Shown: positions 27,472 to 35,943, counted from the stretch's first letter. The stretch is 64,000 nucleotides of DNA from Companilactobacillus metriopterae (GCF_004117915.1 NZ_RSTD01000003.1:155922-219921), one strand, 5' to 3'. Made by a program: numbers and translations. The notes: generated from the letters alone by a model not told the origin.

Positions 27472-27918
27472 TTAAACTAATTTTTGACAGTCTGCACAAA
27501 TTCCTGTTACTTCAATTTGGGTATTAGAAATTTGAAAACCTGTTTCTTCTTTTACTTTATCTTCTATTCTTTTCTGATCTTTGCCAAAACCGTCATAGTT
27601 TACATCAAAAATTTTTCCGCAGTTGCTACATACGGCATGAAGATGAGGCACTCCAAAATAATCATAGTGAGTGAAACCATCACCATTTTGAATTTCTATG
27701 ACGACGTGGTGTTCCACCAGTGTGTTCAAAGTATTATATATAGTAGAAGAACCAATATTAGGCATCTCTTTTTTTAGTCCTTCATGAATCATATCTACAG
27801 TAGGGTGATTATTCTGAGATGCTAAATAAGCGAGTATGGTATGTCTTTGAGGAGTTACACGTAAGTGATTTTTTTTCAATACTTCCAAGGTATCTTCAGA
27901 AATTTTTTGGTCAATCAT
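27472..27918 (-). CDS. Fur-family metalloregulator (PerR/Fur/Zur type)
   Basis: A 148-residue regulator: winged helix (about 15-85; RVTPQRHTIL, SSTIYNTLNTL) and a dimerisation domain with two CxxC structural zinc pairs (CSNCGK and CADCQK), plus HLHAVC metal-ligand histidines. Subtype (iron, peroxide, zinc or manganese) cannot be fixed from sequence alone. The ATG at 27918 is favoured because GGAGG then lies 7 bases upstream. It is divergent from two VIT-type transporter genes, with a Fur-type box between them. Confidence 0.92.
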   Translation of the reverse strand: MIDQKISEDTLEVLKKNHLRVTPQRHTILAYLASQNNHPTVDMIHEGLKKEMPNIGSSTIYNTLNTLVEHHVVIEIQNGDGFTHYDYFGVPHLHAVCSNCGKIFDVNYDGFGKDQKRIEDKVKEETGFQISNTQIEVTGICADCQKLV

Positions 27919-27989
27919 TTTCATTCCTCCGTGAAATGGATTAATTACATTTTACATTTTTTTATTGTGTGATAATATTGAAATAGTAA

Positions 27990-28006
27990 ATAAGAATCAT
28001 TCTTAT
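27990..28006. promoter_or_regulatory. Fur-family operator
   Basis: ATAAGAAT-C-ATTCTTAT, a perfect 8-1-8 palindrome that contains the 7-1-7 form bound by Fur, PerR and Zur. It lies 49 bases before the first VIT-type gene and 72 bases from the divergent regulator start. Confidence 0.75.
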
Positions 28007-28054
28007 ATAGGTCTGGTTATATTATACATTATTTTTTGAAAAAGGTGAATTCTC

Positions 28055-28732
28055 ATGAAAAAACAAAGTTTAGCTGAGAGGATTAACGTCATTCGGGCAA
28101 TCGTTATGGGTGCCAATGATGGAATTATCTCAATTGCGGGTATTGTTATTGGTGTGGCAGGTGCTAAGGCTGATAACTCAGCTATTTTTTTGGCGGGTAT
28201 TGCTGGTATGTTGGCCGGAACAATTTCTATGGCTATGGGTGAATGGGTCTCTGTTTCTACTCAATCAGATAGCGAGAAACAGGCTATAATTACCGAAACA
28301 AAAGCCTTAGATACAAATTTTCAAAAAGAGTTTGATTTTATAAAAGAAAAATACATGGATACGGGTATTTCTGAAGAACTTTCAGCTAAAGCTACTAAAG
28401 AAATGTTGGAACAAGATAGGGTTAACAACGCAGTTCGTGAGAGATATGGTTTCAATCCTAAATTCAAAACAAGTGCTATTGCTGCGGCAGTGGCTTCGAT
28501 GATTGCTTTTCCTACGGGATCATTGTTACCTCTATTGTCTATAATCTTTTTTCCTCAAAATATTCGTATTGCTGCAACAGTTGGAGCGGTCATGGTTGCT
28601 TTGGTTATTACGGGATATTCTGCAGCTGTTTTAGGTGATGCAAATCGTATAAAATCTGTTATTAGAAATGTTATCTCAGGAATGTTAACCATGGTGGTTA
28701 CATATCTTGTTGGTTCATTGATCGCGATGTAA
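28055..28732 (+). CDS. VIT1/CCC1-family metal transporter, copy 1
   Basis: A 225-residue membrane protein of the vacuolar-iron-transporter family: ANDGIISIAGIVIGVAGA in helix 1, MGEWVSVSTQSD in helix 2, a cytoplasmic Glu-rich loop (about 80-130) and three C-terminal helices. Members move Fe(II) or Mn(II) by proton exchange, often out of the cytoplasm. AAAGGTGA precedes the ATG. It is first of a tandem pair and sits just downstream of the Fur-type box, so metal- or peroxide-dependent control is likely. Confidence 0.9.
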   Translation: MKKQSLAERINVIRAIVMGANDGIISIAGIVIGVAGAKADNSAIFLAGIAGMLAGTISMAMGEWVSVSTQSDSEKQAIITETKALDTNFQKEFDFIKEKYMDTGISEELSAKATKEMLEQDRVNNAVRERYGFNPKFKTSAIAAAVASMIAFPTGSLLPLLSIIFFPQNIRIAATVGAVMVALVITGYSAAVLGDANRIKSVIRNVISGMLTMVVTYLVGSLIAM

Positions 28733-28744
28733 GGAGGGTAAATC

Positions 28745-29425
28745 ATGAAAAAAAGTAAGAGAACTATGGCAGAGAGATCTAATACCCTTCGTGCAGCAGT
28801 ACTGGGTTCAAATGATGGAATATTGACTGTTGTTGGGGTGCTATTTTCAGTTGCTGTAGCCACAACTAACACATTTGTTATCTTTGTTGCGGGAATTTCT
28901 GATTTATTCGCCTGTGCATTTTCAATGGCATCAGGTGAATTTGCTTCAGTAAGTTCTCAAAAAGATACCGAAAAAAGTGCGGTAGAAAAAGAACGTGAAC
29001 TTTTAAAGACTAATTATGATGATCAAGTAGCTACAGTAGCTTCCTTCTATCAAGAAAGAGGAGTAACTCCTGAGACATCAAAAAAAATTGCGGATGAATT
29101 GATGAGCAAAGATCCGCTTAAAACAATTGTTAGAGTGAAGTATGATCTAGAACTAGGTCACTACATGTCACCATGGGATGCAGCTTTTTCTTCATTGATT
29201 GCAGCATCATTAGGTGGACTATTCCCACTAGTTGCTATGACTGTTCTACCTACTAATTGGCAATGGCCAGGAACAATCATAGCAGTTATTCTATCTGTTG
29301 GATTAACAGGATATTTGAGTGCTAAGTTAGGTGATGGATTGGTAAAAACTGCGATCGTGAGAAATGTTATCGTAGGTATTATCACTATGATTATTCACTA
29401 TTCTGTAGGTATTTTGTTGAAATAG
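28745..29425 (+). CDS. VIT1/CCC1-family metal transporter, copy 2
   Basis: A 226-residue paralogue of the preceding gene with the same layout (SNDGILTVVGVLFSVAVA, ASGEFASVSSQKD, Glu-rich loop, three C-terminal helices). The copies are diverged, so an old duplication; they may form a heterodimer or differ in metal. GGAGGG lies 7 bases before the ATG; the gap between the two genes is 12 bases. A terminator follows. Confidence 0.9.
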   Translation: MKKSKRTMAERSNTLRAAVLGSNDGILTVVGVLFSVAVATTNTFVIFVAGISDLFACAFSMASGEFASVSSQKDTEKSAVEKERELLKTNYDDQVATVASFYQERGVTPETSKKIADELMSKDPLKTIVRVKYDLELGHYMSPWDAAFSSLIAASLGGLFPLVAMTVLPTNWQWPGTIIAVILSVGLTGYLSAKLGDGLVKTAIVRNVIVGIITMIIHYSVGILLK

Positions 29426-29436
29426 TTAAGATTAAG

Positions 29437-29472
29437 TAATAAAAAATCGCAGCGATTGCGATTTTTTTTGTT
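29437..29472 (+). terminator. Terminator of VIT operon
   Basis: AAAATCGC (29443-29450) pairs with GCGATTTT (29458-29465), followed by further T residues. Confidence 0.85.
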
Positions 29473-29513
29473 ATTAAATATAATTGTAGATAATAATAAT
29501 GTGGGTGAAATTT

Positions 29514-30485
29514 ATGAAAAAATCAAAAGTAATCTTAAGTGCTGTTATTCTCGGTTTAACAATAACTAGCCAAACTAATACTTTGGTAGCTCTTGCTGAT
29601 GAAACATCAGATGTAACTACCTCAGAGGCTGTCATTGCAGATGCTCAAGATACAACTAAAGCAGTAACTACCGATAATACAGAAACAGCAACCACTACAA
29701 ATGAGCAAAATTCTACAAAGCAAAAAACTAATCCAGATTCTAACTATACAGATTTGATTGATGAAAATGTGGGACTACGTGATACTTATGAAGCACCACG
29801 TGCGCTGGTATTAGTTCCGGGATTAGGTGGCACAGTAGATACTTATGATTATATGGCACAAAATATTTTGACACATACAACTATGAATCTAGTTCACGTT
29901 TATGTTCAAAATGACGGAACAGTTAGATATACAAAACCATTGAATATGAATACTGATCAAACAAAGACAATATTTATGATGGGATTTGAAAACAATGGGG
30001 ATGCTTTAGACAACCTAAAAATCCAAACAGATCTATTCAATAAGGGTATGAAATCAATTACTGAAAACTATGGTATTACAGATTTCGATGCAGTAGGATA
30101 CTCAAACGGTGGTATTGTCTTAACAAGATATTTGGAAAATGATTATCAAGATAATACTAATGTTATTCATAATTTTGTAAGTATTGCGACACCATATAAT
30201 AATCGTGATGATACAACAACACCATCAAGTGCCTACTATGAAGATATGACATCAAAAAGTAGTTCCTTACCGTATGATGTGAACGTTACAAATATCATCG
30301 GTTTACTAACACCGACTTCAGATGGTTACATTCCACGTACAAGTGCAGAATCCGGAAAAGGTATCTTTGAAGGACATGTAGAATCATTTGAACAAGTTTA
30401 TGTTGAAGGTCAAAAAGCATCACATGGTAAAAATGTAAATAATCCAGAAACTTGGGATACTATCGAAAATATTGTAAGAAAATAA
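29514..30485 (+). CDS. Secreted DUF915-family alpha/beta hydrolase
   Basis: A 323-residue exported protein: signal peptide (1 to about 30, ending near VALADE), a Thr/Asp/Glu-rich linker (about 31-85), then a hydrolase domain with oxyanion motif VPGLGGT, nucleophile elbow GYSNGG and late His in ASHGKNVN. It is probably an extracellular esterase or lipase of unknown substrate. The ATG at 29514 is chosen because GGTGA is spaced correctly and a signal peptide follows at once. It is related to the signal-less hydrolase at 10966-11643. Confidence 0.85.
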   Translation: MKKSKVILSAVILGLTITSQTNTLVALADETSDVTTSEAVIADAQDTTKAVTTDNTETATTTNEQNSTKQKTNPDSNYTDLIDENVGLRDTYEAPRALVLVPGLGGTVDTYDYMAQNILTHTTMNLVHVYVQNDGTVRYTKPLNMNTDQTKTIFMMGFENNGDALDNLKIQTDLFNKGMKSITENYGITDFDAVGYSNGGIVLTRYLENDYQDNTNVIHNFVSIATPYNNRDDTTTPSSAYYEDMTSKSSSLPYDVNVTNIIGLLTPTSDGYIPRTSAESGKGIFEGHVESFEQVYVEGQKASHGKNVNNPETWDTIENIVRK

Positions 30486-30512
30486 GGACGTCGAAAGACG
30501 TCTTTTTTTGTT
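30484..30512 (+). terminator. Terminator
   Basis: GACGTC (30487-30492), GAAA loop, GACGTC (30497-30502), then T7. Confidence 0.85.
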
Positions 30513-30727
30513 ACTTTTAGAACTATGGTATATACCAAAAACGAATAAAACCAAAAATTAGTTATCAAATGATCTAAAAAAAGTTTTATTTAAATATAAC
30601 TAGTTTGGTAATTGTTCAAAATATTTTTAAATAAAATTAATTTTTGATTTATTTTCACAAACTTAGAAAACGGTTACCATTAGATGGTAGTATATATTCA
30701 TGGAGTTAATGTGAAATAAAAAGTCTG

Positions 30728-30787
30728 ATTGTTAAATGATTGTACTGGGGAGTATAGTCATTATTTGTTAGTTCAATATTTAACAAT
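30728..30787. repeat. Nested inverted repeat before SLAP gene
   Basis: Outer arms ATTGTTAAAT (30728-30737) and ATTTAACAAT (30778-30787) enclose an inner hairpin whose arms (30735-30746, 30751-30762) flank a GGGG loop and include two G-T pairs. The right outer arm overlaps the presumed -35, so it may be an operator. Confidence 0.5.
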
Positions 30788-30806
30788 AAAACAGATGGAT
30801 TATAAT
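30779..30806 (+). promoter_or_regulatory. Probable promoter of SLAP gene
   Basis: TTTAAC (30779-30784), 16-base spacer, TATAAT (30801-30806); the start codon is at 30844 with AAAAGGGG upstream. Confidence 0.5.
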
Positions 30807-30843
30807 ACGCTTCATACAACGTATTGGGAAAAGGGGTTTAAAT

Positions 30844-31770
30844 ATGAGTAGAAAAAGTATTTTTTATTCAGTCAGTGCCAGTGCCTTATTGTTGGTAGCT
30901 GGTATTACATTTACAGATACTGCAAAGGCAGATACTGTTAATGATCAAGCAACTTCAGAACAAGTTACCGCTGTTGATCAACCAGTTGTAGATAGTTCTT
31001 CTACTAGTGGACAAGATGTTGTCGCCGCTGACGAATCAGTTGATACAAAATCATCAGAAGATAGCAGTTCCATCTCTGATTTTGCCGATGGTGTGAAGGA
31101 TCAAGTAGTTGATGACGCCACTCAAAAAGTGGAAGCCATTCCTGGTGACTTTGTTGGAAACAAAGTTGTAGCTCCAATAGTTAGTGGAGCATTATCAGCC
31201 ATACACCCTGTATCTAATGTATATGCAGGAGTTGCCGGTGGTCTTGTACCATCAAGTAATGCAGCAGGAAGACTTGTTGCAGATACACAGACTATAGTTA
31301 GTGATATTAAAAACACATCACTAATTACAAAATTAGGATTTACAGCATTAGAATCAGCTATTCCACCACTTGGAGTTATTTCAAAAATTGGTGGTCTAAG
31401 TATCTGGTCATCAGTAGCTGCCAATGGGTACGGTTTGCTAACTGGTAAAAATGACTTAATTCCTGATTATGTAGGGTCTAAAGTTTCAGAATCAGTAACA
31501 GATTCAATATTTGGCGATGATACAGAAGTCGCAAAAGCAGCTACTACTAAAGACACTTCTATCTACACAGATAAAGCTGTATCAGGAATTGTTTCTGTTG
31601 TAAACTCAACAGAAATTTATGATGGAGCTCAAGAAGCAACTGGCAAAACAGTTGCTAAAGATTCAGCGTGGAAAGTATCAGATCTACGTGTTTTCAACAC
31701 ATCAGGTCAAGCTTACTACGAAATTGGTGAAAACCAATTTGTACCAGCGCAAAATGTTGTTTTCTCATAA
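30844..31770 (+). CDS. Secreted SLAP-domain surface protein
   Basis: A 308-residue exported protein: signal peptide (1 to about 29, ending near AKA-DTVND), a Ser/Asp/Glu-rich linker (about 30-80), a Gly/Ala/Ser-rich, partly hydrophobic middle (about 90-205) and a C-terminal SLAP-like module (about 250-308, KDSAWKVSDLRVF... YYEIGENQFV) that binds the wall non-covalently. There is no LPxTG motif or catalytic motif. It is a surface protein of unknown role, flanked by two secreted hydrolase genes. Confidence 0.78.
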   Translation: MSRKSIFYSVSASALLLVAGITFTDTAKADTVNDQATSEQVTAVDQPVVDSSSTSGQDVVAADESVDTKSSEDSSSISDFADGVKDQVVDDATQKVEAIPGDFVGNKVVAPIVSGALSAIHPVSNVYAGVAGGLVPSSNAAGRLVADTQTIVSDIKNTSLITKLGFTALESAIPPLGVISKIGGLSIWSSVAANGYGLLTGKNDLIPDYVGSKVSESVTDSIFGDDTEVAKAATTKDTSIYTDKAVSGIVSVVNSTEIYDGAQEATGKTVAKDSAWKVSDLRVFNTSGQAYYEIGENQFVPAQNVVFS

Positions 31771-31841
31771 GATTTCAAAATCATACCTCCCTTGTATAGA
31801 TGCAAAATATTAATAAAACAACGTGTATATAATATATAAAT

Positions 31842-31886
31842 AAAAAACCTCCTACTAGAGAATGGGCTAGTAGGAGGTTTTTTATT
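31842..31886 (+). terminator. Terminator
   Basis: AACCTCCTACTAG (31846-31858) pairs with CTAGTAGGAGGTT (31867-31879), followed by T5. Confidence 0.9.
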
Positions 31887-32010
31887 AGATGAAAATTTAC
31901 AGAATAAGAGAATATATTAAAAAGTGTGAAAAAAATCACTAATACTATTGATTATGCTTTTTCTTTTTAATAAAATTTATTTTGTACTGCATATATTAGG
32001 GAGGAAAAGT

Positions 32011-33156
32011 ATGAAAAAAGTATTGAGAAGTTTACTTATCGCAACAATGATTGGAACGTCAGTCGTAGGAGTTAATCCATTAATAACTCATGCTGACACC
32101 GTTTCAAATATTGAAGCACAAGGGAATTACGAGAAATCCATTGGGGACAATTTATCTGATTACCTTAAGTCAGATAAAAAAGTACAGAATATCAATGGAA
32201 ACAGCAAGCGACCATTGAAAGAGATTGAAAAAATCATTTTAGCTGAAGCTGTTTATAGATTTGCATTTGATAACAGAGTTCCATGGCCACAAAATCCGAT
32301 TCAATCAGATGGACCATATATGAAAGAGTTCCAAGAAGCTAGTGATTGGTTTGTAAATTCACCAAAAGAACAATGGACAATGCCATTTACAGACCGTGAC
32401 GGCGAAACAAAGAATTTAAATGCTTACTATATCAAGAATCCAGCAAATACAAACAAGACCGTAATAATTGCTCATGGTTATCGTATGAACGCTCTACAAA
32501 TGGGTGGTTGGGCAAAAATATACTATGATATGGGATATAACATATTAGCACCTGACGCTAGAGCACACGGAGCAAGTGACGGTAATGCAATATCATATGG
32601 TTGGAAAGAAAAGAACGACTATAAGAACTGGGCAGACAAAATTGTAGAAAACGACCCTACTTCTGAAATTGTTATCACTGGTGTCTCAATGGGTGGTGCT
32701 ACAACGATGATGTCTAGTGGTGTTCAAGATATGCCATCAAATGTCAAAGCTTACATAGAAGATTGCGGTTATACAAGTGTATACGATCAATTCGAGTTCT
32801 TAATACCAACAGCACAATACGTTATTGAACAACAAACTGGTCTTAAAATAAGTGACTCAGATATGCAAGATATTTTGAAATATGTTGATGGTTACTTAAA
32901 GAGCAACCAAGGCTTCACTCTAGAACAAGCAAGTTCTGTCGACCAATTGAAGAATGCTGATAAGCCAATGTTGTTTATCCATGGTGGTAATGATAACTTT
33001 GTACCTACAAACATGGTATATACTAACTACGATGCTAAACTAGGCAATAACAAAGATATCTGGGTAGTTCCAAATACAGGTCATGGAATGTCAATCATTC
33101 AAGACTTACCAGGCTATCAAGAACATGTAAAAGAATTTATAAATAATAATATTTAA
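32011..33156 (+). CDS. Secreted alpha/beta hydrolase (prolyl-oligopeptidase-like esterase)
   Basis: A 381-residue exported enzyme: signal peptide (1 to about 30, cleavage near THA-DTV), then an alpha/beta hydrolase domain with IIAHGYRMN, the nucleophile elbow GVSMGGATTM, an acid in IHGGNDNFVP and the final His in NTGHGMS. It resembles the BAAT/acyl-CoA-thioesterase-like and prolyl-oligopeptidase-like hydrolases that lactobacilli export. GGGAGG precedes the ATG at 32011; the earlier in-frame start would spoil the signal peptide. Confidence 0.87.
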   Translation: MKKVLRSLLIATMIGTSVVGVNPLITHADTVSNIEAQGNYEKSIGDNLSDYLKSDKKVQNINGNSKRPLKEIEKIILAEAVYRFAFDNRVPWPQNPIQSDGPYMKEFQEASDWFVNSPKEQWTMPFTDRDGETKNLNAYYIKNPANTNKTVIIAHGYRMNALQMGGWAKIYYDMGYNILAPDARAHGASDGNAISYGWKEKNDYKNWADKIVENDPTSEIVITGVSMGGATTMMSSGVQDMPSNVKAYIEDCGYTSVYDQFEFLIPTAQYVIEQQTGLKISDSDMQDILKYVDGYLKSNQGFTLEQASSVDQLKNADKPMLFIHGGNDNFVPTNMVYTNYDAKLGNNKDIWVVPNTGHGMSIIQDLPGYQEHVKEFINNNI

Positions 33157-33300
33157 TTTAATAAATTACTTTACATTTCAAAAGGGTTTCCAATAATTAT
33201 TAACATTTGTCTACATAACAAATGTAATATTGTCGGTAGTGATGATGAAATAAACGATTTATACAAAGTAATGTCAGGTGATCTAGAAACTGACGAGTAA
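33157..33300 (+). pseudogene. Possible gene remnant after hydrolase stop
   Basis: The frame of the hydrolase stays open for 47 codons after its TAA and ends in an acidic, protein-like sequence (GSDDEINDLYKVMSGDLETD) before the next stop and a strong terminator. There is no SD or good start. It may be the end of a decayed gene or a former hydrolase C-terminus; coincidence is also possible. Confidence 0.25.
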
Positions 33301-33334
33301 TTAAAAAAGGACTGCATATGCAGTCCTTTTTATT
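33301..33334 (+). terminator. Terminator
   Basis: AAGGACTGCA (33307-33316) pairs with TGCAGTCCTT (33319-33328), with A and T runs. Confidence 0.88.
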
Positions 33335-33339
33335 TTCCA

Positions 33340-33366
33340 AAAAAAATAAGCCCATAGGCTTATTAA
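33340..33366 (-). terminator. Terminator of the 36-residue peptide gene
   Basis: On the minus strand AATAAGCC, a 4-base loop and GGCTTATT (arms 33357-33364 and 33345-33352) followed by six T residues. Confidence 0.8.
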
Positions 33367-33473
33367 TATATATCGTTCATTTTATCTAGTCCCGCTACTT
33401 CTGATTTATCTTTTACTGTTAGTTCTCTTTTTGCAGGTTTGAATATTGCTTTTAGCCAATTAAAGAATTTCAT
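33363..33473 (-). CDS. Small cationic amphipathic protein, 36 residues
   Basis: A 36-residue reading frame missed by length filters. AAGGAG stands 9 bases before the ATG and a terminator overlaps the stop. The N-terminus, MKFFNWLKAIFKPAKREL, can form a basic amphipathic helix; the C-terminal half is hydrophilic and ends in Tyr. It lies 24 bases after the Dyp peroxidase stop on the same strand, so the two are probably cotranscribed. No family is recognised; a membrane-binding helper or regulator of the peroxidase is possible. Confidence 0.65.
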   Translation of the reverse strand: MKFFNWLKAIFKPAKRELTVKDKSEVAGLDKMNDIY

Positions 33474-33497
33474 AATGTTTTCTCCTTAATTCATGTT

Positions 33498-34448
33498 CTA
33501 AATATAGTATTCACCATCTATTATTTTATCGAGTGTGTCTTTGGAAGGAATGAAGAATAGACTTCCAGTTACTGGTGTAGAGAAATCTAGTAGTCGGTCA
33601 CTTTCAGTGAACATCTTAGTTAACATACGGTTAGTGATTGTAAATGTTTTTGAGTAACCTATGAAGTATGTACCTGTGATATTTTGTGCAGGATCTGAGA
33701 ACGGTACATTCATTCTTACTATCTTGTTTTCTACGCCATCAACTTCATCTTTTGAAACAATGTTGTGAGCGTTAGGCAACTTCTCATCATCTTCAAGCTC
33801 ACGGTCATTAAACTTGTGACGTCCAACAGCTTTTTCTTGATCTTCGGTTTTTAGACCGTTCCAATCGTTCATTTTATGGATGTATTTTTGAGCAAAAGCA
33901 TATGAACCATTTACAAATTCAGCATCTTCATCTGAATCTATCAGAGTGTAGTCCATTGATTCTACTCCAGCGGGATTTTCTGTTCCATCAATAAATCCGA
34001 TAATTGAACGACCTTCAAAATATCTAAAACCATGAGTTTCGTCTTCAACTGTTGTGATAGGTCTTAGAATTCCCATGAATTGTTCAATCAATTCATAACA
34101 AACAGACATTTGTTGAGCACGTACGTGTATAAAAATATCTCCGGGGGTTGAGATAGCAGTATACTTTGGACCTTTTATTTCTTGAAAATTATCTAATTCT
34201 TTGGGCTTTGGGGCATTAGGCAAGAGGTAATCCCATGCGTTTGAACCAAATCCCCAGGCAACACTAATAGGCTGTGGATCTTGGCGGATACGCATACTAT
34301 TGATAATTGAATTAGACAAATCTGAGAATTCCTGTATAACTTCTTGATCGCGTTTGAGATCATCTTTTTTTAACATTAAAGTTGTAAAAATAATGCTCTC
34401 TCCTGCATCCTTATAAACATCTTGAGATTTTTTAATATCGATTGCCAT
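33498..34448 (-). CDS. Dyp-type heme peroxidase
   Basis: A 316-residue dye-decolourising peroxidase. The GFIDGTENP motif (about residues 145-153) carries the distal Asp of the family's GxxDG signature, and VGRHKFND includes a His suited as heme ligand. It uses hydrogen peroxide to oxidise organic compounds. There is no signal peptide or Tat motif, so it is cytoplasmic. The ATG at 34448 has GGAGG upstream; the 15-residue longer frame is not supported. The pyruvate oxidase elsewhere in this window makes hydrogen peroxide, a possible substrate link. Confidence 0.93.
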   Translation of the reverse strand: MAIDIKKSQDVYKDAGESIIFTTLMLKKDDLKRDQEVIQEFSDLSNSIINSMRIRQDPQPISVAWGFGSNAWDYLLPNAPKPKELDNFQEIKGPKYTAISTPGDIFIHVRAQQMSVCYELIEQFMGILRPITTVEDETHGFRYFEGRSIIGFIDGTENPAGVESMDYTLIDSDEDAEFVNGSYAFAQKYIHKMNDWNGLKTEDQEKAVGRHKFNDRELEDDEKLPNAHNIVSKDEVDGVENKIVRMNVPFSDPAQNITGTYFIGYSKTFTITNRMLTKMFTESDRLLDFSTPVTGSLFFIPSKDTLDKIIDGEYYI

Positions 34449-34580
34449 AGCATCGTCTCCTCCGTATTCCTTGTTACAAACTGAGCATAACATATAATAA
34501 TTAAGTAATAAATTTATACGGTTTATGATTTTGAATTTTCTGAAAATAAAAATATAATTTTGATTTCAACAAATAAATAA

Positions 34581-34789
34581 TTAAATAAAAATGAGTGTGA
34601 ATATCTGTACAACAATGTTTGTGAGAATAAATTTGTCATCTTGGCGACGTATTATTATTTTTATAGAAAAGTTCAGCGCGTAGTTGTGGTTCTATTCCCA
34701 ATTTTATTGGTTTCATTCCAAAAAGCAACAGGTGTTGTAGTAGAAAATGATACCGAAACATTTTTTAACAGTTTTGAAAATGGAAATTA
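34581..34789 (+). pseudogene. Possible remnant of a secreted or lipoprotein gene
   Basis: An open frame of 69 codons without an ATG. Its middle looks like an export signal (RKVQRVVVVLFPILLVSFQ) followed by a hydrophilic stretch, VENDTETFFNSFENGNY, typical of the start of a lipoprotein-type mature domain, then a stop. An orphan terminator follows 18 bases later. The SD is absent. This fits a truncated relic, but the evidence is thin. Confidence 0.3.
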
Positions 34790-34802
34790 CTAATTTATTA
34801 TA

Positions 34803-34838
34803 GAAAAACTCACTCAAATAAATAGTGAGTTTTTTTAT
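34803..34838 (+). terminator. Orphan terminator
   Basis: ACTCACT (34808-34814) pairs with AGTGAGT (34824-34830), then T7. No intact plus-strand gene precedes it. Confidence 0.8.
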
Positions 34839-34953
34839 TTAATTCTTAAGTTAAAATCTAGAAATTATATAATCTGTGATTGTTGATTTTATCAATAATA
34901 AGAATATAATATTGATTAAAATAAATAATTTTTTAAAATTAAGGGGTAGAAAC

Positions 34954-35943
34954 ATGTGCACAAGTCTTAGTTATGAAGCTTTAGATGGTACAAAATTTTT
35001 GGCAAGAACAATGGATTTTGCTTTCGAATTAAATGGCAAACCAACATTCTTACCTCGAGGATATAATTGGCTTTCTTCATTAGATAATAAAACTTATAAT
35101 TCAAGTTATGCAATTCTAGGTACAGGTGCTAAGTATGGCCATAATTACATGGTCGCTGATGGATTCAACGAACATGGTTTGGCATGTGCTGAATTATACT
35201 TTGACCACGAAGCAGTTTATGAAGCAGCTCCTGAAGAAGGAAAGATTAATTTAGTATCTGAAGAATTTATTTTGTGGGTATTGGGTCACAACAAATCAAT
35301 TGCAGAACTTCGCAAAAATCTAGAAGACGTTCGTATTATTGACTCAGATGCTGGAGTAATGGGTGCTAATCAACCACTTCACTGGATTGTCACTGACCGT
35401 ACAGGTGCTACATATGTTATTGAACCACGTGGTCAAGGCCTAGAATTGGAAGAAGATAAAGTGGGTGTTATGACAAATACACCTGATTATCAATGGCACA
35501 AGACTAATCTTTCAAATTATTTAGGTGTTCAAACAACTAATTTCCAAGGTATGAAATTTGGCAATCAAGAAGTTGAAAAATTGGGTCAAAATGGTACTTT
35601 CCGACTACCAGGTGGATTTACTGCAGTCGATCGATTTGTTCGTGAATCATTTGTTCATGAGGTGGTTCAAAAACCTAACACAGCGAGTGAGGCGGTAAAT
35701 ACTATCATGCACATGTTTGATACTGTCCGTATCCCTAAGGGTGTCAACGTGAAGGACAATAATACAATTAGTTATACTCAATACGAAGCAGTACTTGATA
35801 TCACTAATTGTGTAATGTATTACACTCCATATTCTAATCGTACAGTTTATAAAATTGAATTAACTCCAGAAATGATCAATTCAGGAATTGAACCAAAAGA
35901 ATTTTCTGTAGACTTTGAACAACAAGTTAAGTCTTTAAATTAA
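34954..35943 (+). CDS. Choloylglycine hydrolase family protein (bile salt hydrolase/penicillin V acylase)
   Basis: A 329-residue N-terminal-nucleophile hydrolase. The start ATG at 34954 exposes Cys2 (MCTSLSYEALDG), which becomes the catalytic N-terminal Cys; AAGGGG lies upstream. ARTMDF, NEHGLACAELYF and the MTNTPDYQWH segment match the family. Members cleave amide bonds of conjugated bile salts, penicillin V or acyl-homoserine lactones. The substrate cannot be fixed here. It is a single gene with a terminator. Confidence 0.9.
   Translation: MCTSLSYEALDGTKFLARTMDFAFELNGKPTFLPRGYNWLSSLDNKTYNSSYAILGTGAKYGHNYMVADGFNEHGLACAELYFDHEAVYEAAPEEGKINLVSEEFILWVLGHNKSIAELRKNLEDVRIIDSDAGVMGANQPLHWIVTDRTGATYVIEPRGQGLELEEDKVGVMTNTPDYQWHKTNLSNYLGVQTTNFQGMKFGNQEVEKLGQNGTFRLPGGFTAVDRFVRESFVHEVVQKPNTASEAVNTIMHMFDTVRIPKGVNVKDNNTISYTQYEAVLDITNCVMYYTPYSNRTVYKIELTPEMINSGIEPKEFSVDFEQQVKSLN

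Larger units (their letters stand above)
30513..30843. other. AT-rich intergenic region upstream of SLAP gene
   Basis: 331 bases without a gene on either strand. It contains the palindrome GGTATATACC, a nested inverted repeat at 30728-30787 and a probable promoter at 30779-30806, listed separately. Nothing else is recognised. Confidence 0.6.
34449..34953. other. AT-rich region with a possible decayed gene
   Basis: 505 bases with no convincing gene. It holds a possible remnant (34581-34789) followed by a terminator at 34808-34830 that serves no intact gene, then the leader of the choloylglycine hydrolase gene. Confidence 0.5.

Noticed and set aside
34591..34683. ATG-initiated frame of 30 codons
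   Set aside because: No SD and sequence unlike a protein; a different frame over the same region looks more like the relic.
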